Assembly: GCA_910584575.1 (NCBI GenBank)
Contig: CAJUBG010000050.1
Location: 1-28,824, forward strand
Direction of reading: 5' to 3'
Origin: an uncultured Dorea sp.
GTDB taxonomy: Bacteria; Bacillota; Clostridia; Lachnospirales; Lachnospiraceae
Length of the DNA: 28,824 bases
The translations under genes were made by a program, and so were the position numbers. The first letter of the stretch is position 1. The number at the start of each line of letters is the position of its first letter. Under the pieces are notes generated by a model. The model was given only the letters and a program-made list of their open reading frames with translations, was not told where the DNA came from and did not search any database. Shown here piece after piece: positions 14,976 through 23,470 of the stretch.

Positions 14976-16304
14976 CTATCGTGCTTCCTGCCTCCGATAG
15001 ATCAGGTAGGATAGTACCGCTGATACGAATTCTGTAAAGCAGAAGGCATACCAGACGCCGTCCGCACCAAAGAGGCGGCTTAAAAGAAAGGCGGCGGGCA
15101 TAATCAGTATCACGTACCGAAGCAGCGAGATGCACAGCGACGGAGTTCCTTTCCCCAATCCTTCTAAAGCGCCTGAGCAGGTGACGGAAACTGCCGATAC
15201 AATAAATCCAAGGCTGATAATGTGCAGGGCTGTCACACCGATTTGGATGGTCTGTGAATTCGAGGTAAACAGACCGATTAACTGAGCCGGAATCAGCCAG
15301 CACAGGATTGTTCCGATACACATGACGCCCATGGTGAGGATAAGCGTGGTCCTGAATATTTTCCGGACACGTTCTTTTTCTCCGGCGCCGTAATTGTAGC
15401 CCATCAGGGGGCGGATGCCCTGGATGATTCCGTTTGCCGTCAGGTAGATAAAGGTTTGCAGTTTATAATAAGCGCCAAGTACAAGTACGTATGTTTCGGA
15501 AAATGCGGCAAGAATCCCGTTTAAAACTGAAATAAGCAGGGAGGGAAGGGCAAGGCTTAGGGTTGCGGACAGCCCCACAGAGTATAGCTTCATTGCGATG
15601 TTTTTCTCTGGTTTCAGATATTCGCGTTTCACCTTTACGGGAATAGGGTCTGCCTTGCAGAATACCAGGTACGCAATCAGTGTCAATACCTGCCCGATTC
15701 CGGTTGCGTATGCTGCCCCTGCGATACCCATTGCGGGAAAGAAGCCGATTCCAAAAATCATCAGCGGGTCCAGTATGATATTTGCGACGAAGCCAAGCAT
15801 CATACAGAACATGGATACCTTCATCTTTCCGACTGCCTGGAAAAGCTTCTCATATACCAGGGTCAGGGCGATAACCGCGGAAAATAAAAATGCACGGTTT
15901 GAATAGTTAAGCGCCATCTTGATTACCGTTTCATCCGAGGAAAACATCTTAAGAAACGGGGGCATGATGGCAATGCACAGGAGGGTTAGGACGATTCCGT
16001 GAAGAAAATTCAATAACCATCCCTGGGAGGCGGATTTGTCGGCATTGGCCTGGTCGCCCGCGCCTAGAAAATAGGCTGTCGTTGCATTGATTCCGATTGC
16101 GAAGCCGATTGCGATGGCGTTAATCATGTTCTGGATGGGATAAACCAGAGCCAGCGCGGTCATGGCATCCTCGCTCAATTTTGCCACGAAGTAGCTGTCC
16201 ACGATGTTGTACAGGGAATTGACTGCCATGGAAATGACCATAGGCAGGGACATGGACAGGACGAGGGGCAGAATCTTCTTTTCTTTCATAAATGTTTGCT
16301 CCAT
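14976..16304 (-). CDS. MATE-family multidrug/sodium efflux transporter
   Basis: The 442-aa protein has the twelve-helix MATE pattern in two homologous halves. The first begins at LPLVLSMSLPMVISMAVNSLYNIVDSYFVAKL, with the typical DxYF segment in helix 1, and the second begins near KLYSVGLSATLSLALPSLLISVLNGI. PLMGYNYGAGEKERV is the conserved segment after helix 8. Such transporters export drugs or metabolites using a sodium or proton gradient. The start is ATG 16304, preceded by CGGAGG; the longer frame to 16340 has no ribosome site. A promoter at 16415-16443 and a terminator within the leader suggest attenuation control. Substrate is not predictable. Confidence 0.92.
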   Translation of the reverse strand: MEQTFMKEKKILPLVLSMSLPMVISMAVNSLYNIVDSYFVAKLSEDAMTALALVYPIQNMINAIAIGFAIGINATTAYFLGAGDQANADKSASQGWLLNFLHGIVLTLLCIAIMPPFLKMFSSDETVIKMALNYSNRAFLFSAVIALTLVYEKLFQAVGKMKVSMFCMMLGFVANIILDPLMIFGIGFFPAMGIAGAAYATGIGQVLTLIAYLVFCKADPIPVKVKREYLKPEKNIAMKLYSVGLSATLSLALPSLLISVLNGILAAFSETYVLVLGAYYKLQTFIYLTANGIIQGIRPLMGYNYGAGEKERVRKIFRTTLILTMGVMCIGTILCWLIPAQLIGLFTSNSQTIQIGVTALHIISLGFIVSAVSVTCSGALEGLGKGTPSLCISLLRYVILIMPAAFLLSRLFGADGVWYAFCFTEFVSAVLSYLIYRRQEAR

Positions 16305-16327
16305 AAAATATACCTCCGTTTCAACAT

Positions 16328-16366
16328 AAAAACGCCACACAAAAACTTCTCAGTAATTGTGTGGCG
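16328..16366 (-). terminator. Intrinsic terminator inside the MATE gene leader
   Basis: On the minus strand CGCCACACAA (16357-16366) pairs perfectly with TTGTGTGGCG (16333-16342) across a 14-nt loop, followed by five T residues (16328-16332). It lies between the promoter at 16415-16443 and the ATG at 16304, so it could be an attenuator. It would also end transcription from the acetyltransferase gene. Confidence 0.75.
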
Positions 16367-16414
16367 AAAAAAGATTGCTCTTGAAAAATCCACTCCCGTA
16401 AAGGGTTTGGTATT

Positions 16415-16443
16415 AGTATGTCATAAGGCTGTGGGAATGTCAA
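16415..16443 (-). promoter_or_regulatory. Promoter upstream of the MATE gene
   Basis: On the minus strand a perfect TTGACA (16438-16443), a 17-bp spacer and CATACT (16415-16420). This gives a leader of about 100 nt before the MATE start codon, and the terminator at 16328-16366 falls within it. Confidence 0.65.
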
Positions 16444-16510
16444 TCCCTTAATTTGGTATTTTGACAGTGACCGTAAGGACAACAAATAGCCTGGTGGGTG
16501 CTTAGTTGTA

Positions 16511-17146
16511 TCATTCCACAAAAGAATGGCTCATGATATAAAATTCTTCCTGTGTAGGCGTGTGTTTGCGTTCTTTTGGGAGCAGGGTATCATCATAAGC
16601 ATTTGCTTTTTCTGGCAGTACCTCCATTACGGGGCTGTCTTTGTAATACCACCTACGGCCATCCAGCGCCCCTGTTTTAAGTTCCTTTACCAACATGGCA
16701 GCCGGAAACCTTCCGCCTTCCACACAGACATTGTGCTTCTTGCAGCTTACAAATCCACTGGAGACATAATTAGACGGCGAGCCAAAAATAACTACTGTGT
16801 CATATCCCATAGCCATTGCTTTTTCAAAGGAATGCTGAATAAGCAGCTTTCCATAACCTCTGCGCTGATATTCTGGTTCTATGCAAAGCGGCCCAAAAGT
16901 CAGAATATTTTTTATATTACCATCACTGTCTGTCAGGGTCGCCTTTGTATACATAATATTTCCAATGACCACACCGTCAAGCTCTAATACGAAGTCCAAT
17001 TCACGGATAAAATCGTTATGCCCCCGCATTGTATGGACAAGATAATGTTCTACGCATCCGGGTACATATAAATTATAAAATGCATTTCGTGTTATATTTT
17101 CTACGGTTTCATAGTCCCGTGGTTCTTCATTGCGAATATTCAACAT
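16511..17146 (-). CDS. GNAT-family N-acetyltransferase
   Basis: A 211-aa acetyltransferase. It begins with the beta-1/alpha-1 pattern LNIRNEEPRDYETVENITRNAF, has the central strands with VIGNIMYTKATL, and the acetyl-CoA pyrophosphate loop QRRGYGKLLIQHSFEKA at about 108-124, preceded by the conserved GPLCIEPEYQ. A later SPSNYVSSGFVSC resembles the Y-xxxGF motif common in this branch. The substrate is unknown (small molecule or protein amine). The ATG at 17146 follows GGAGGTG. It is monocistronic as far as can be seen, with its own extended -10 promoter, and ends just before the MATE promoter region. Confidence 0.9.
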   Translation of the reverse strand: MLNIRNEEPRDYETVENITRNAFYNLYVPGCVEHYLVHTMRGHNDFIRELDFVLELDGVVIGNIMYTKATLTDSDGNIKNILTFGPLCIEPEYQRRGYGKLLIQHSFEKAMAMGYDTVVIFGSPSNYVSSGFVSCKKHNVCVEGGRFPAAMLVKELKTGALDGRRWYYKDSPVMEVLPEKANAYDDTLLPKERKHTPTQEEFYIMSHSFVE

Positions 17147-17166
17147 TTTTAGCACCTCCATAAAAC

Positions 17167-17175
17167 AGTATAGCA
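17167..17175 (-). promoter_or_regulatory. Extended -10 promoter element of the acetyltransferase gene
   Basis: On the minus strand TGCTATACT matches an extended -10 box (TG-N-TATACT) about 20 bases before the start codon. No clear -35 box is seen. The rest of 17176-17343 is AT-rich intergenic DNA in which I recognise no gene or operator. Confidence 0.45.
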
Positions 17176-17343
17176 CAAAATATAAATCATTCGATAATAT
17201 TATTTTATCATAAACATTCTAGCGGTTCTATAAAAATATTTTATGCCCAGAGATTTCGCTTTTATATATGAATAGCTATGCAACCTTGTATTATATCAAG
17301 TCGGATTAGGTAACTTTTTCTTTCAACAGGCAGAGTTATGAAC

Positions 17344-17373
17344 TTGCAGAAAATTCTTATATTTCCTTATAAT
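17344..17373 (+). promoter_or_regulatory. Promoter of the arabinose operon
   Basis: TTGCAG at 17344-17349, an 18-bp spacer and a consensus TATAAT at 17368-17373, 49 bp before araA. I find no match to the Bacillus AraR operator and no convincing catabolite-responsive element in the upstream 200 bp, so the regulator is not evident. Confidence 0.6.
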
Positions 17374-17422
17374 AAATAAAAAATACATTCAGATGCATTT
17401 TGAAGAAAGTGAGGAAATTATC

Positions 17423-18922
17423 ATGTTAAAATCAAAAAGTTACCAGTTCTGGTTCTGTACCGGTTCACAGGATTTATATGGAGATGTATGCCTGGCTCAT
17501 GTGGCAGAGCACTCACAGAAAATCGTGGAGGCGCTGAATGCTTCCGGTAATCTTCCATATGAGGTAGTGTGGAAACCAACGCTGATTACCAACGAGCTGA
17601 TTAGAAGGACTCTGAACGAGGCGAATACAGACGAGAACTGTGCGGGAGTCATCACATGGATGCATACATTTTCTCCGGCAAAATCTTGGATTCTGGGGCT
17701 TCAGGAATACAGAAAGCCATTGCTTCATTTCCACACCCAGTTCAATAGAGAGATTCCATACGACACCATTGATATGGATTTCATGAATGAGAACCAGGCG
17801 GCTCACGGGGACAGAGAGTATGGACATATTTTCAGCAGGCTTGGCATGGAACGCAAGGTTATTATGGGATACTGGGAGGACGAGGACGTTCAGAAGAAAA
17901 TTGGCTCTTGGATGCGCACGGCAGTAGGTGTAATCGAAAGCAGCCATATCCGTGTTATGCGTATTGCCGATAATATGAGGAATGTTGCCGTGACGGAGGG
18001 CGACAAGGTGGAGGCCCAGATTAAGTTTGGTTGGGAGGTTGACGCCTATCCGGTAAATGAAATCGCGGCAGAAGTGGAGGCTGTTTCCAAAGGAGATATT
18101 GACGAACGGGTTCAAGAATATTATGATAAGTATGAGATACTTTTGGAAGGCAGAGATGAGAAGGAATTCAGAGAGCATGTAGCGGTACAGGCAGGAATCG
18201 AGATTGGATTCGAGAGGTTCCTGGAGGAGAAGAATTATCAGGCGATTGTGACCCATTTTGGAGATTTGGGCAGCTTAAAGCAGCTTCCGGGCCTGGCAAT
18301 TCAGAGATTGATGGAGAAGGGCTACGGATTTGCAGGAGAAGGCGACTGGAAGACAGCGGCCATGGTACGCCTTATGAAGATTATGACCCAGGGCATGAAG
18401 GATGCCAAGGGAACCTCGTTCATGGAGGATTATACATATAATCTGGTGCCAGGAAAAGAAGGCATCTTGCAGGCGCATATGTTGGAGGTATGTCCGTCGG
18501 TTGCTGAGGGTAAAATCAGTATCAAAGAGCAGCCGCTTTCTATGGGAGACAGGGAAGATCCGGCGAGACTGGTGTTTACCTCAAAGACAGGTCCGGCGAT
18601 TGCAACCTCACTGATTGATCTTGGAGACAGGTTCCGCCTGATTATCAATGACGTAAACTGCAAGAAGGTAGAGAAGCCTATGCCGAAGCTTCCGGTTGCG
18701 ACTGCATTCTGGACGCCAGAGCCGAACCTTCAGACAGGCGCTGAGGCTTGGATTCTTGCAGGCGGCGCGCATCATACTGCGTTTTCTTATGATCTGACTT
18801 CCGAGCAAATGGGCGATTGGGCGGCATATATGGGTATTGAGGCCGTCTATATCGACAAAGACACGACAATCCGCCAGTTCAGGAACGAGCTGTTGTGGAA
18901 CAGTGTCGCGTACCGCAAATAG
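17423..18922 (+). CDS. araA: L-arabinose isomerase AraA
   Basis: This 499-aa enzyme converts L-arabinose to L-ribulose in the cytoplasm, the first step of arabinose use. Length is right (about 500 aa in relatives). Conserved features are FWFCTGSQDLYG at the N-terminus, WMHTFSPAKSWILGL, and the metal/catalytic glutamates and histidines in FAGEGDWKTAA, SFMEDYTYN, LQAHMLEVCPS and GGAHHTAFS. These correspond to E306, E333, H350 and H450 of the E. coli enzyme. I start it at ATG 17423, with GTGAGG upstream; an in-frame ATG at 17393 has no ribosome site. It is the first gene of the araA-araB-araD operon, 12 bp before the kinase. Confidence 0.97.
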   Translation: MLKSKSYQFWFCTGSQDLYGDVCLAHVAEHSQKIVEALNASGNLPYEVVWKPTLITNELIRRTLNEANTDENCAGVITWMHTFSPAKSWILGLQEYRKPLLHFHTQFNREIPYDTIDMDFMNENQAAHGDREYGHIFSRLGMERKVIMGYWEDEDVQKKIGSWMRTAVGVIESSHIRVMRIADNMRNVAVTEGDKVEAQIKFGWEVDAYPVNEIAAEVEAVSKGDIDERVQEYYDKYEILLEGRDEKEFREHVAVQAGIEIGFERFLEEKNYQAIVTHFGDLGSLKQLPGLAIQRLMEKGYGFAGEGDWKTAAMVRLMKIMTQGMKDAKGTSFMEDYTYNLVPGKEGILQAHMLEVCPSVAEGKISIKEQPLSMGDREDPARLVFTSKTGPAIATSLIDLGDRFRLIINDVNCKKVEKPMPKLPVATAFWTPEPNLQTGAEAWILAGGAHHTAFSYDLTSEQMGDWAAYMGIEAVYIDKDTTIRQFRNELLWNSVAYRK

Positions 18923-18934
18923 GAGGAGTAACGC

Positions 18935-20530
18935 ATGAGCAACGTAAAAGAAGTAATTGAAAGCGGCAGGTCAGTCCTTGGTATTGAGTTAGGCTCAACC
19001 AGAATTAAAGCGGTTCTAATCGACGAGAACCATAAGCCGATTGCATCGGGTGACCACGAGTGGGAGAACCGTTTGGAGAATGGGAACTGGACGTATTCGC
19101 TGGACGATATTTGGACAGGGCTTCGGGACAGTTACCGGAATCTGGCGGCAGATGTGCAGAACAAATACGGGGTGACGCTTAAGAAGATCGGTTCCATCGG
19201 CTTCAGCGCAATGATGCATGGATATATGGCATTTGATAAGGAGGGAAATCTTCTGGTTCCCTTCCGTACCTGGAGGAATTCAACCACAGGGCCGGCGGCG
19301 GAGAAGCTGATTGATTTATTCCAGTATAATATTCCGCTTCGTTGGAGTATTGCCCATCTGTATCAGGCAATTTTGAATGGAGAAGACCATGTGAAGGATG
19401 TGGCGTATTTCACGACATTGTCAGGCTATATTCACTGGAAGCTGACAGGCGTGAAAGCTCTGGGTATTGGGGATGCATCCGGTATGTTCCCCATTGATGT
19501 GGAGAAGAAGGATTTCAACGAGGAAATGGTCCAGAAATTCGACGAGCTAGTGGCTGATAAGAATTTCCCATGGAAATTAAGGGATATTATGCCGAAGGTT
19601 ATGGTTGCCGGAGAAGAAGCGGGCGTATTGACAGAAGAAGGCGTAAAACTTCTTGATGAAAGCGGTAATCTTGAGGCGGGAATCCCCTTATGTCCGCCGG
19701 AGGGCGACGCCGGAACGGGGATGGCCGCAACTAACAGTGTTGCGAAGCGTACTGGTAATGTTTCGGCAGGAACCAGTGTATTTGCCATGATAGTGCTTGA
19801 GAAAGAGCTTAAGAAGGTGTATCCGGAGATTGACCTTGTGACCACGCCGGACGGAAGCCTGGTTGCGATGGTACATGCCAACAACTGTACCTCGGATTTG
19901 AATGCATGGGTAGGAATTTTCCGAGAATTTGCAGAGAGCTTCGGAATAAAAGTGGATATGAACCAGCTATTTGGCACGCTGTACAATAAGGCTTTGGAGG
20001 GCGACGCAGACTGCGGCGGGCTGTTATCCTACGGCTATCTCTCCGGAGAATTTATCACAGGTGTGGATGAAGGGCGTCCATTGTTCGTAAGGTCACCAGA
20101 GAGTAAGTTCAATCTGGCTAACTTCATGCGTGTGAATCTGTTTACAGCGTTAGGGGCAATCAAGGTAGGTATGGACTTGCTCATGAAGGAAGAAGATGTG
20201 GCAATTGATTCGATTTTGGGACATGGCGGCCTGTTTAAGACAAAGGGCGTCGGACAGAGAATCCTTGCGGCGGCCATTAATGCACCCGTATCTGTTATGG
20301 AGACGGCAGGAGAGGGCGGTCCCTGGGGTGTGGCGCTTCTGGCGGCTTATATGAAGAATAAGGCAGAGGGAGAGAACCTGGAGGATTATCTGGCAAAGAA
20401 GGTATTTGGAGGAAATGCAGGAAGCAGGATGGAACCAGACCCGAAGGATGTGGAAGGATATGAGGTATTCATAGAACGGTACAAGAAGGGTGTGGCAATC
20501 GAGAAAGAGGCGCTTAAGAGTCTGATTTAG
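18935..20530 (+). CDS. araB: FGGY-family sugar kinase, probable L-ribulokinase
   Basis: The 531-aa kinase should phosphorylate L-ribulose to L-ribulose 5-phosphate, linking the isomerase and epimerase on either side. FGGY features seen are the N-terminal phosphate loop GIELGSTRIKAVLID (about 16-30), MHGYMAFD, the second phosphate/adenosine segment EGDAGTGMAATNSV with GNVSAGTSVFAM, and the C-terminal GHGGLFKTKGVGQRIL followed by ETAGEGGPWGVALLAAY. It is somewhat shorter than E. coli or Bacillus AraB (about 560 aa) and looks like the branch common in clostridia and Bacteroides, often just labelled FGGY kinase. GGAGGAG precedes the ATG. Substrate is inferred from operon position; xylulose remains possible. 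Confidence 0.85.
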   Translation: MSNVKEVIESGRSVLGIELGSTRIKAVLIDENHKPIASGDHEWENRLENGNWTYSLDDIWTGLRDSYRNLAADVQNKYGVTLKKIGSIGFSAMMHGYMAFDKEGNLLVPFRTWRNSTTGPAAEKLIDLFQYNIPLRWSIAHLYQAILNGEDHVKDVAYFTTLSGYIHWKLTGVKALGIGDASGMFPIDVEKKDFNEEMVQKFDELVADKNFPWKLRDIMPKVMVAGEEAGVLTEEGVKLLDESGNLEAGIPLCPPEGDAGTGMAATNSVAKRTGNVSAGTSVFAMIVLEKELKKVYPEIDLVTTPDGSLVAMVHANNCTSDLNAWVGIFREFAESFGIKVDMNQLFGTLYNKALEGDADCGGLLSYGYLSGEFITGVDEGRPLFVRSPESKFNLANFMRVNLFTALGAIKVGMDLLMKEEDVAIDSILGHGGLFKTKGVGQRILAAAINAPVSVMETAGEGGPWGVALLAAYMKNKAEGENLEDYLAKKVFGGNAGSRMEPDPKDVEGYEVFIERYKKGVAIEKEALKSLI

Positions 20531-20547
20531 AAAAAGGAGTTAAAAAT

Positions 20548-21249
20548 ATGCTAGAGCAACTGAAAAAGGAAGTGTATGAAGCTAATATGCTGCTTCCGAA
20601 GTACGGGCTGGTTACATTTACCTGGGGAAATGTAAGCGGAATTGACCGCGAGAAGGGGCTGTTTGTGATTAAGCCCAGCGGCGTGGAGTACGATAAGCTG
20701 ACGCCGGAGGATATGGTAGTCGTTGATTTGAATGGAAATAAGGTGGAGGGGGAATACAATCCTTCTTCAGATACGGCAACCCATGTGGTGTTGTACAACC
20801 GTTTCCCAGAGGTGGGCGGCATCGTGCATACTCATTCCTCCTGGGCGACAAGCTGGGCGCAGGCAGGGAGAGGGATTCCGTGTTATGGGACGACTCATGC
20901 CGATTATCTCTATGGAGAGGTTCCCTGTGTAAGGAATCTGACAAAGGAAGAAATCGACGAGGCGTATGAAAAGAATACAGGCGTTTTGATTGCAGATGAA
21001 TTCGAGGCGAAAAAGCTGGATTATAATGCTACTCCGGCGGTACTGTGCAAGAACCACGGGCCATTTACCTGGGGCAAGGATGCGCATGAGGCTGTGCATA
21101 ATGCAGTTGTCTTAGAGGAGGTGGCGAAGATGGCGGCTCGGTGTGAGATGATTAATCCACAGAATAAGCCGGCGCCGCAGGAGTTACAGGATAAGCATTA
21201 TTACCGGAAGCATGGCGCTAATGCGTATTATGGACAGCCAGGGAAATAA
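20548..21249 (+). CDS. araD: L-ribulose-5-phosphate 4-epimerase AraD
   Basis: A 233-aa class II aldolase-fold enzyme that converts L-ribulose 5-phosphate to D-xylulose 5-phosphate for the pentose phosphate pathway. Visible signatures are LVTFTWGNVSGID at the N-terminus, KPSGVEYDKLTPEDMVVVD, the zinc-binding HTHSSWATSW (two histidines at about 94-96) and the third zinc histidine in CKNHGPFTWG. GTTHADYL matches the AraD-specific stretch. Length equals E. coli AraD (231 aa). AAAAGGAG precedes the ATG, 17 bp after the kinase. A strong terminator follows 18 bp after the stop. Confidence 0.96.
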   Translation: MLEQLKKEVYEANMLLPKYGLVTFTWGNVSGIDREKGLFVIKPSGVEYDKLTPEDMVVVDLNGNKVEGEYNPSSDTATHVVLYNRFPEVGGIVHTHSSWATSWAQAGRGIPCYGTTHADYLYGEVPCVRNLTKEEIDEAYEKNTGVLIADEFEAKKLDYNATPAVLCKNHGPFTWGKDAHEAVHNAVVLEEVAKMAARCEMINPQNKPAPQELQDKHYYRKHGANAYYGQPGK

Positions 21250-21267
21250 TTGAGAAGATATAGGAAG

Positions 21268-21297
21268 AACCAGTCTGAAACAGCAGGCTGGTTTTTT
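21268..21297 (+). terminator. Intrinsic terminator of the ara operon
   Basis: AACCAGTCTG (21268-21277) pairs with CAGGCTGGTT (21284-21293) with one G-T pair, a 6-nt loop, and six T residues ending at 21297. Confidence 0.88.
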
Positions 21298-21356
21298 CAC
21301 AGGAGGGAATTATCCACAAGAATGCGATTGAATTCCTGATGGAGGAGAATAAGTAA

Positions 21357-22073
21357 ATGGTGATGATAAGCAAAAGGCTTTCGATAGCCATTTGCGAGGA
21401 TGAGACATATATATTAGAAGAATTACGGAAAAAAGCAGAAAGATATATAAAGAAAAGACGATTAACTGCGAATATCAAAACCTATACGTCAGGAGAAGAA
21501 CTGCTGAAGGAAGCTGCCGCTTTTGACATTATCCTTTTAGATATGAGGCTTCCAGGGCTTAATGGCATGGAGGTGGCAAGGAAGATTTCCGGCAAAAGCC
21601 GCATTATTTTTATCACCTCCTATCAAGAGTATGCCCTGGAAGCGTTCGAGGTTGAAGCAGTTCACTATCTGCTTAAGCCGGTTACAGACGAACGCCTGTA
21701 TCTGGCTATGGACAGGGCAATACGTAGGTCAGGCCAGATGGACGATAAAACAGTGACGCTTACAAAAGCCGGAGAAACCCATGTAATTTTGATTCGCGAT
21801 ATCTTATATTGCGAGGTTCTCAATCATCGGGTCAGTATCCATACGGCGCAAGGGACATTTGACTATTCTGGTACGCTGGAGGTATTAGAAACCAGATTGG
21901 ATGAGCGCTTTTTTCGATGCCACAGAAGTTTTATTGTAAATATGAGTTGTGTCGCAGGTCAGGAAAAAGGGACGGCTGTTCTGACAAATGGAGAACAAAT
22001 CATGATATCCAGACGAAAACAGTCAGAATTTATGAAAAGCCTGTTAGAATTCCTGAAAAATGAGGTGATATGA
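21357..22073 (+). CDS. AgrA-like LytTR-family response regulator
   Basis: The 238-aa regulator has a receiver domain (about 8-122) with acidic residues in ICEDE, phosphoacceptor D62 in LLDMRLPGLNG and K107 in LLKPV. A LytTR DNA-binding domain (about 130-235) follows, with YCEVLNHRVSIHT and RFFRCHRSFIVNM. LytTR regulators bind pairs of 9-bp repeats one to two helical turns apart. Such a pair lies before the 140-aa gene at 23471. The ATG at 21357 is 9 bases after GGAGGAG; an ATG two codons later is possible. The sensor gene overlaps its stop codon. I see no convincing promoter between the ara terminator and this gene. Confidence 0.93.
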   Translation: MVMISKRLSIAICEDETYILEELRKKAERYIKKRRLTANIKTYTSGEELLKEAAAFDIILLDMRLPGLNGMEVARKISGKSRIIFITSYQEYALEAFEVEAVHYLLKPVTDERLYLAMDRAIRRSGQMDDKTVTLTKAGETHVILIRDILYCEVLNHRVSIHTAQGTFDYSGTLEVLETRLDERFFRCHRSFIVNMSCVAGQEKGTAVLTNGEQIMISRRKQSEFMKSLLEFLKNEVI

Positions 22074-23392
22074 TGGAACAAGGGCAGATGCTTTCAGCCG
22101 GATTTTATGTCTGGTGGTTGTGCGTTAATAGTTGTCTGTTTATGGCGGAGTTTTGTTTCATTCAGGATTTTACCAAAATTCGGGCGAAAAAATATATGGC
22201 GCCGTATGTGCTGTTAAGTGACCTGCTTACATTATGGGTAATGTATGAACAAAGCGGCGGAGTTCTCAGATTATTTCTGCATACAGATATTATCGTATGT
22301 TTTACGAGATTCGTTTTGAAGCTCAAGTGGGGCTTTATAGTTGCCCCGACCCTGATTATTTTGACGCTTTTTACTTTTATGGAAGGTTTCCAGACGGTTC
22401 TCATGTGCTGGCTGTCAGAACAGGCTATGGATAAGCACATGGGGATTGTACTTCAAATGCTCATGTCCAGTGTGTTGGTTTTACTGCTTGCCGCCACATT
22501 GAGGTATGTTTCTAAGAAATATGCGGATACGGGCCAGCAGAGGATTTCTTCATATTTATATATGCTTCTTCTGCCCTGTGTATTTATTGTATGGGTAATC
22601 CGAAGCGGGCTTGGCCTGGATATGTGGATGAACTCTGAAGCCATGGGAGATAGATTCTTTGAGGAACAGCCCGTATTATGGGCGTTGGCATGGCTTCTGG
22701 GGACATGCGCGGTATTCTTCATTATTCTAAAGCTGGTGAATAAAATTAATGTGCTGTCGGTACAGGAAAGAGAACAAAAGGGTTTGGAGGACCAGGTGCA
22801 GAAGCAGCGTATCTATTTAGCGGAAGCAAAAAAGAGGAATGAGCATTACCGTAGATTCCAGCATGATATTGACAATCATTTTTTAGTTCTGTCCGGTCTG
22901 TTTCGTGAGAAAAAGTATGATGAGGCAGGGGAATATTTTGAGCATCTGTACGGCGCTTCTGACCGTCTGCTGATTGGAATTGAGACGGGCAATCCGGTGG
23001 CAGATATATTGTTAAATGAAAAGATACGTTTTGCAAGGTCAGATGGAATTATAGTAAAATATGATGTGAACTTTCCGCCAGATTGCTTCGTGGAAGATAT
23101 GGATCTGTGTATTATTCTGGCAAATGCACTTGATAATGCGATACAGGCATGTATGAGTGAAGATAAGGGAGAGCCTGAGATATGGATTACGGTTCGGAAG
23201 CGGTATCATTTTCTGGTTCTTGAGATTGTGAATACGGATTTCGGGCATGGTAAGCCAGAATTTGGGACTGGATTGAAGAATATAAAACATACGGTAGAAA
23301 AGTATGAGGGAACAATGGAGATTGAGTCCGGCGTCGATACTTTCAGGCTGACGATACTGTTGTGCATGAAGCCGTTTACGAAGGGAGAGTGA
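22070..23392 (+). CDS. AgrC-like GHKL sensor histidine kinase
   Basis: A 440-aa kinase. The first ~225 residues contain six or so membrane helices (near 12-31, 43-60, 88-112, 126-144, 160-178 and 200-222), the polytopic sensor typical of peptide-pheromone receptors. A coiled linker leads to phosphoacceptor H265 (RRFQHDIDNHFLVLSGL), and the GHKL ATPase follows with N-box LANALDNAIQAC and a glycine-rich GTGLKNIKHTVEKYEG. The ATG overlaps the regulator stop (ATGATGG; a second ATG is one codon on). No agrB or obvious agrD is beside it, so the signal could be a peptide made elsewhere. The last codons carry the first LytTR half-site. Confidence 0.92.
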   Translation: MMEQGQMLSAGFYVWWLCVNSCLFMAEFCFIQDFTKIRAKKYMAPYVLLSDLLTLWVMYEQSGGVLRLFLHTDIIVCFTRFVLKLKWGFIVAPTLIILTLFTFMEGFQTVLMCWLSEQAMDKHMGIVLQMLMSSVLVLLLAATLRYVSKKYADTGQQRISSYLYMLLLPCVFIVWVIRSGLGLDMWMNSEAMGDRFFEEQPVLWALAWLLGTCAVFFIILKLVNKINVLSVQEREQKGLEDQVQKQRIYLAEAKKRNEHYRRFQHDIDNHFLVLSGLFREKKYDEAGEYFEHLYGASDRLLIGIETGNPVADILLNEKIRFARSDGIIVKYDVNFPPDCFVEDMDLCIILANALDNAIQACMSEDKGEPEIWITVRKRYHFLVLEIVNTDFGHGKPEFGTGLKNIKHTVEKYEGTMEIESGVDTFRLTILLCMKPFTKGE

Positions 23393-23440
23393 CCGTTTAC
23401 GAGAACCTGCTTTTAAAGATATCATGCTGTCCGATATATT
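23371..23440 (+). promoter_or_regulatory. AgrA-type LytTR tandem site and promoter of the 140-aa gene
   Basis: CCGTTTACGA occurs at 23372-23381 and 23393-23402. Taken as 9-mers, GCCGTTTAC (23371-23379) and ACCGTTTAC (23392-23400) lie with a 12-bp gap and a 21-bp period, the geometry of AgrA sites, and match the published LytTR consensus [TA][AC][CA]GTTN[AG][TG] at 7 and 8 of 9 positions. A candidate promoter follows at TTTAAA (23412-23417), 17 bp, TATATT (23435-23440), placing the site just upstream of -35. Confidence 0.65.
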
Positions 23441-23470
23441 TAATGAAAATATATTCGGAGGTGGAGGATT

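Noticed and set aside
17147..17422. AraR operator or catabolite-responsive element before araA
   Set aside because: No stretch resembles the Bacillus AraR operator or the CRE consensus well enough to report.
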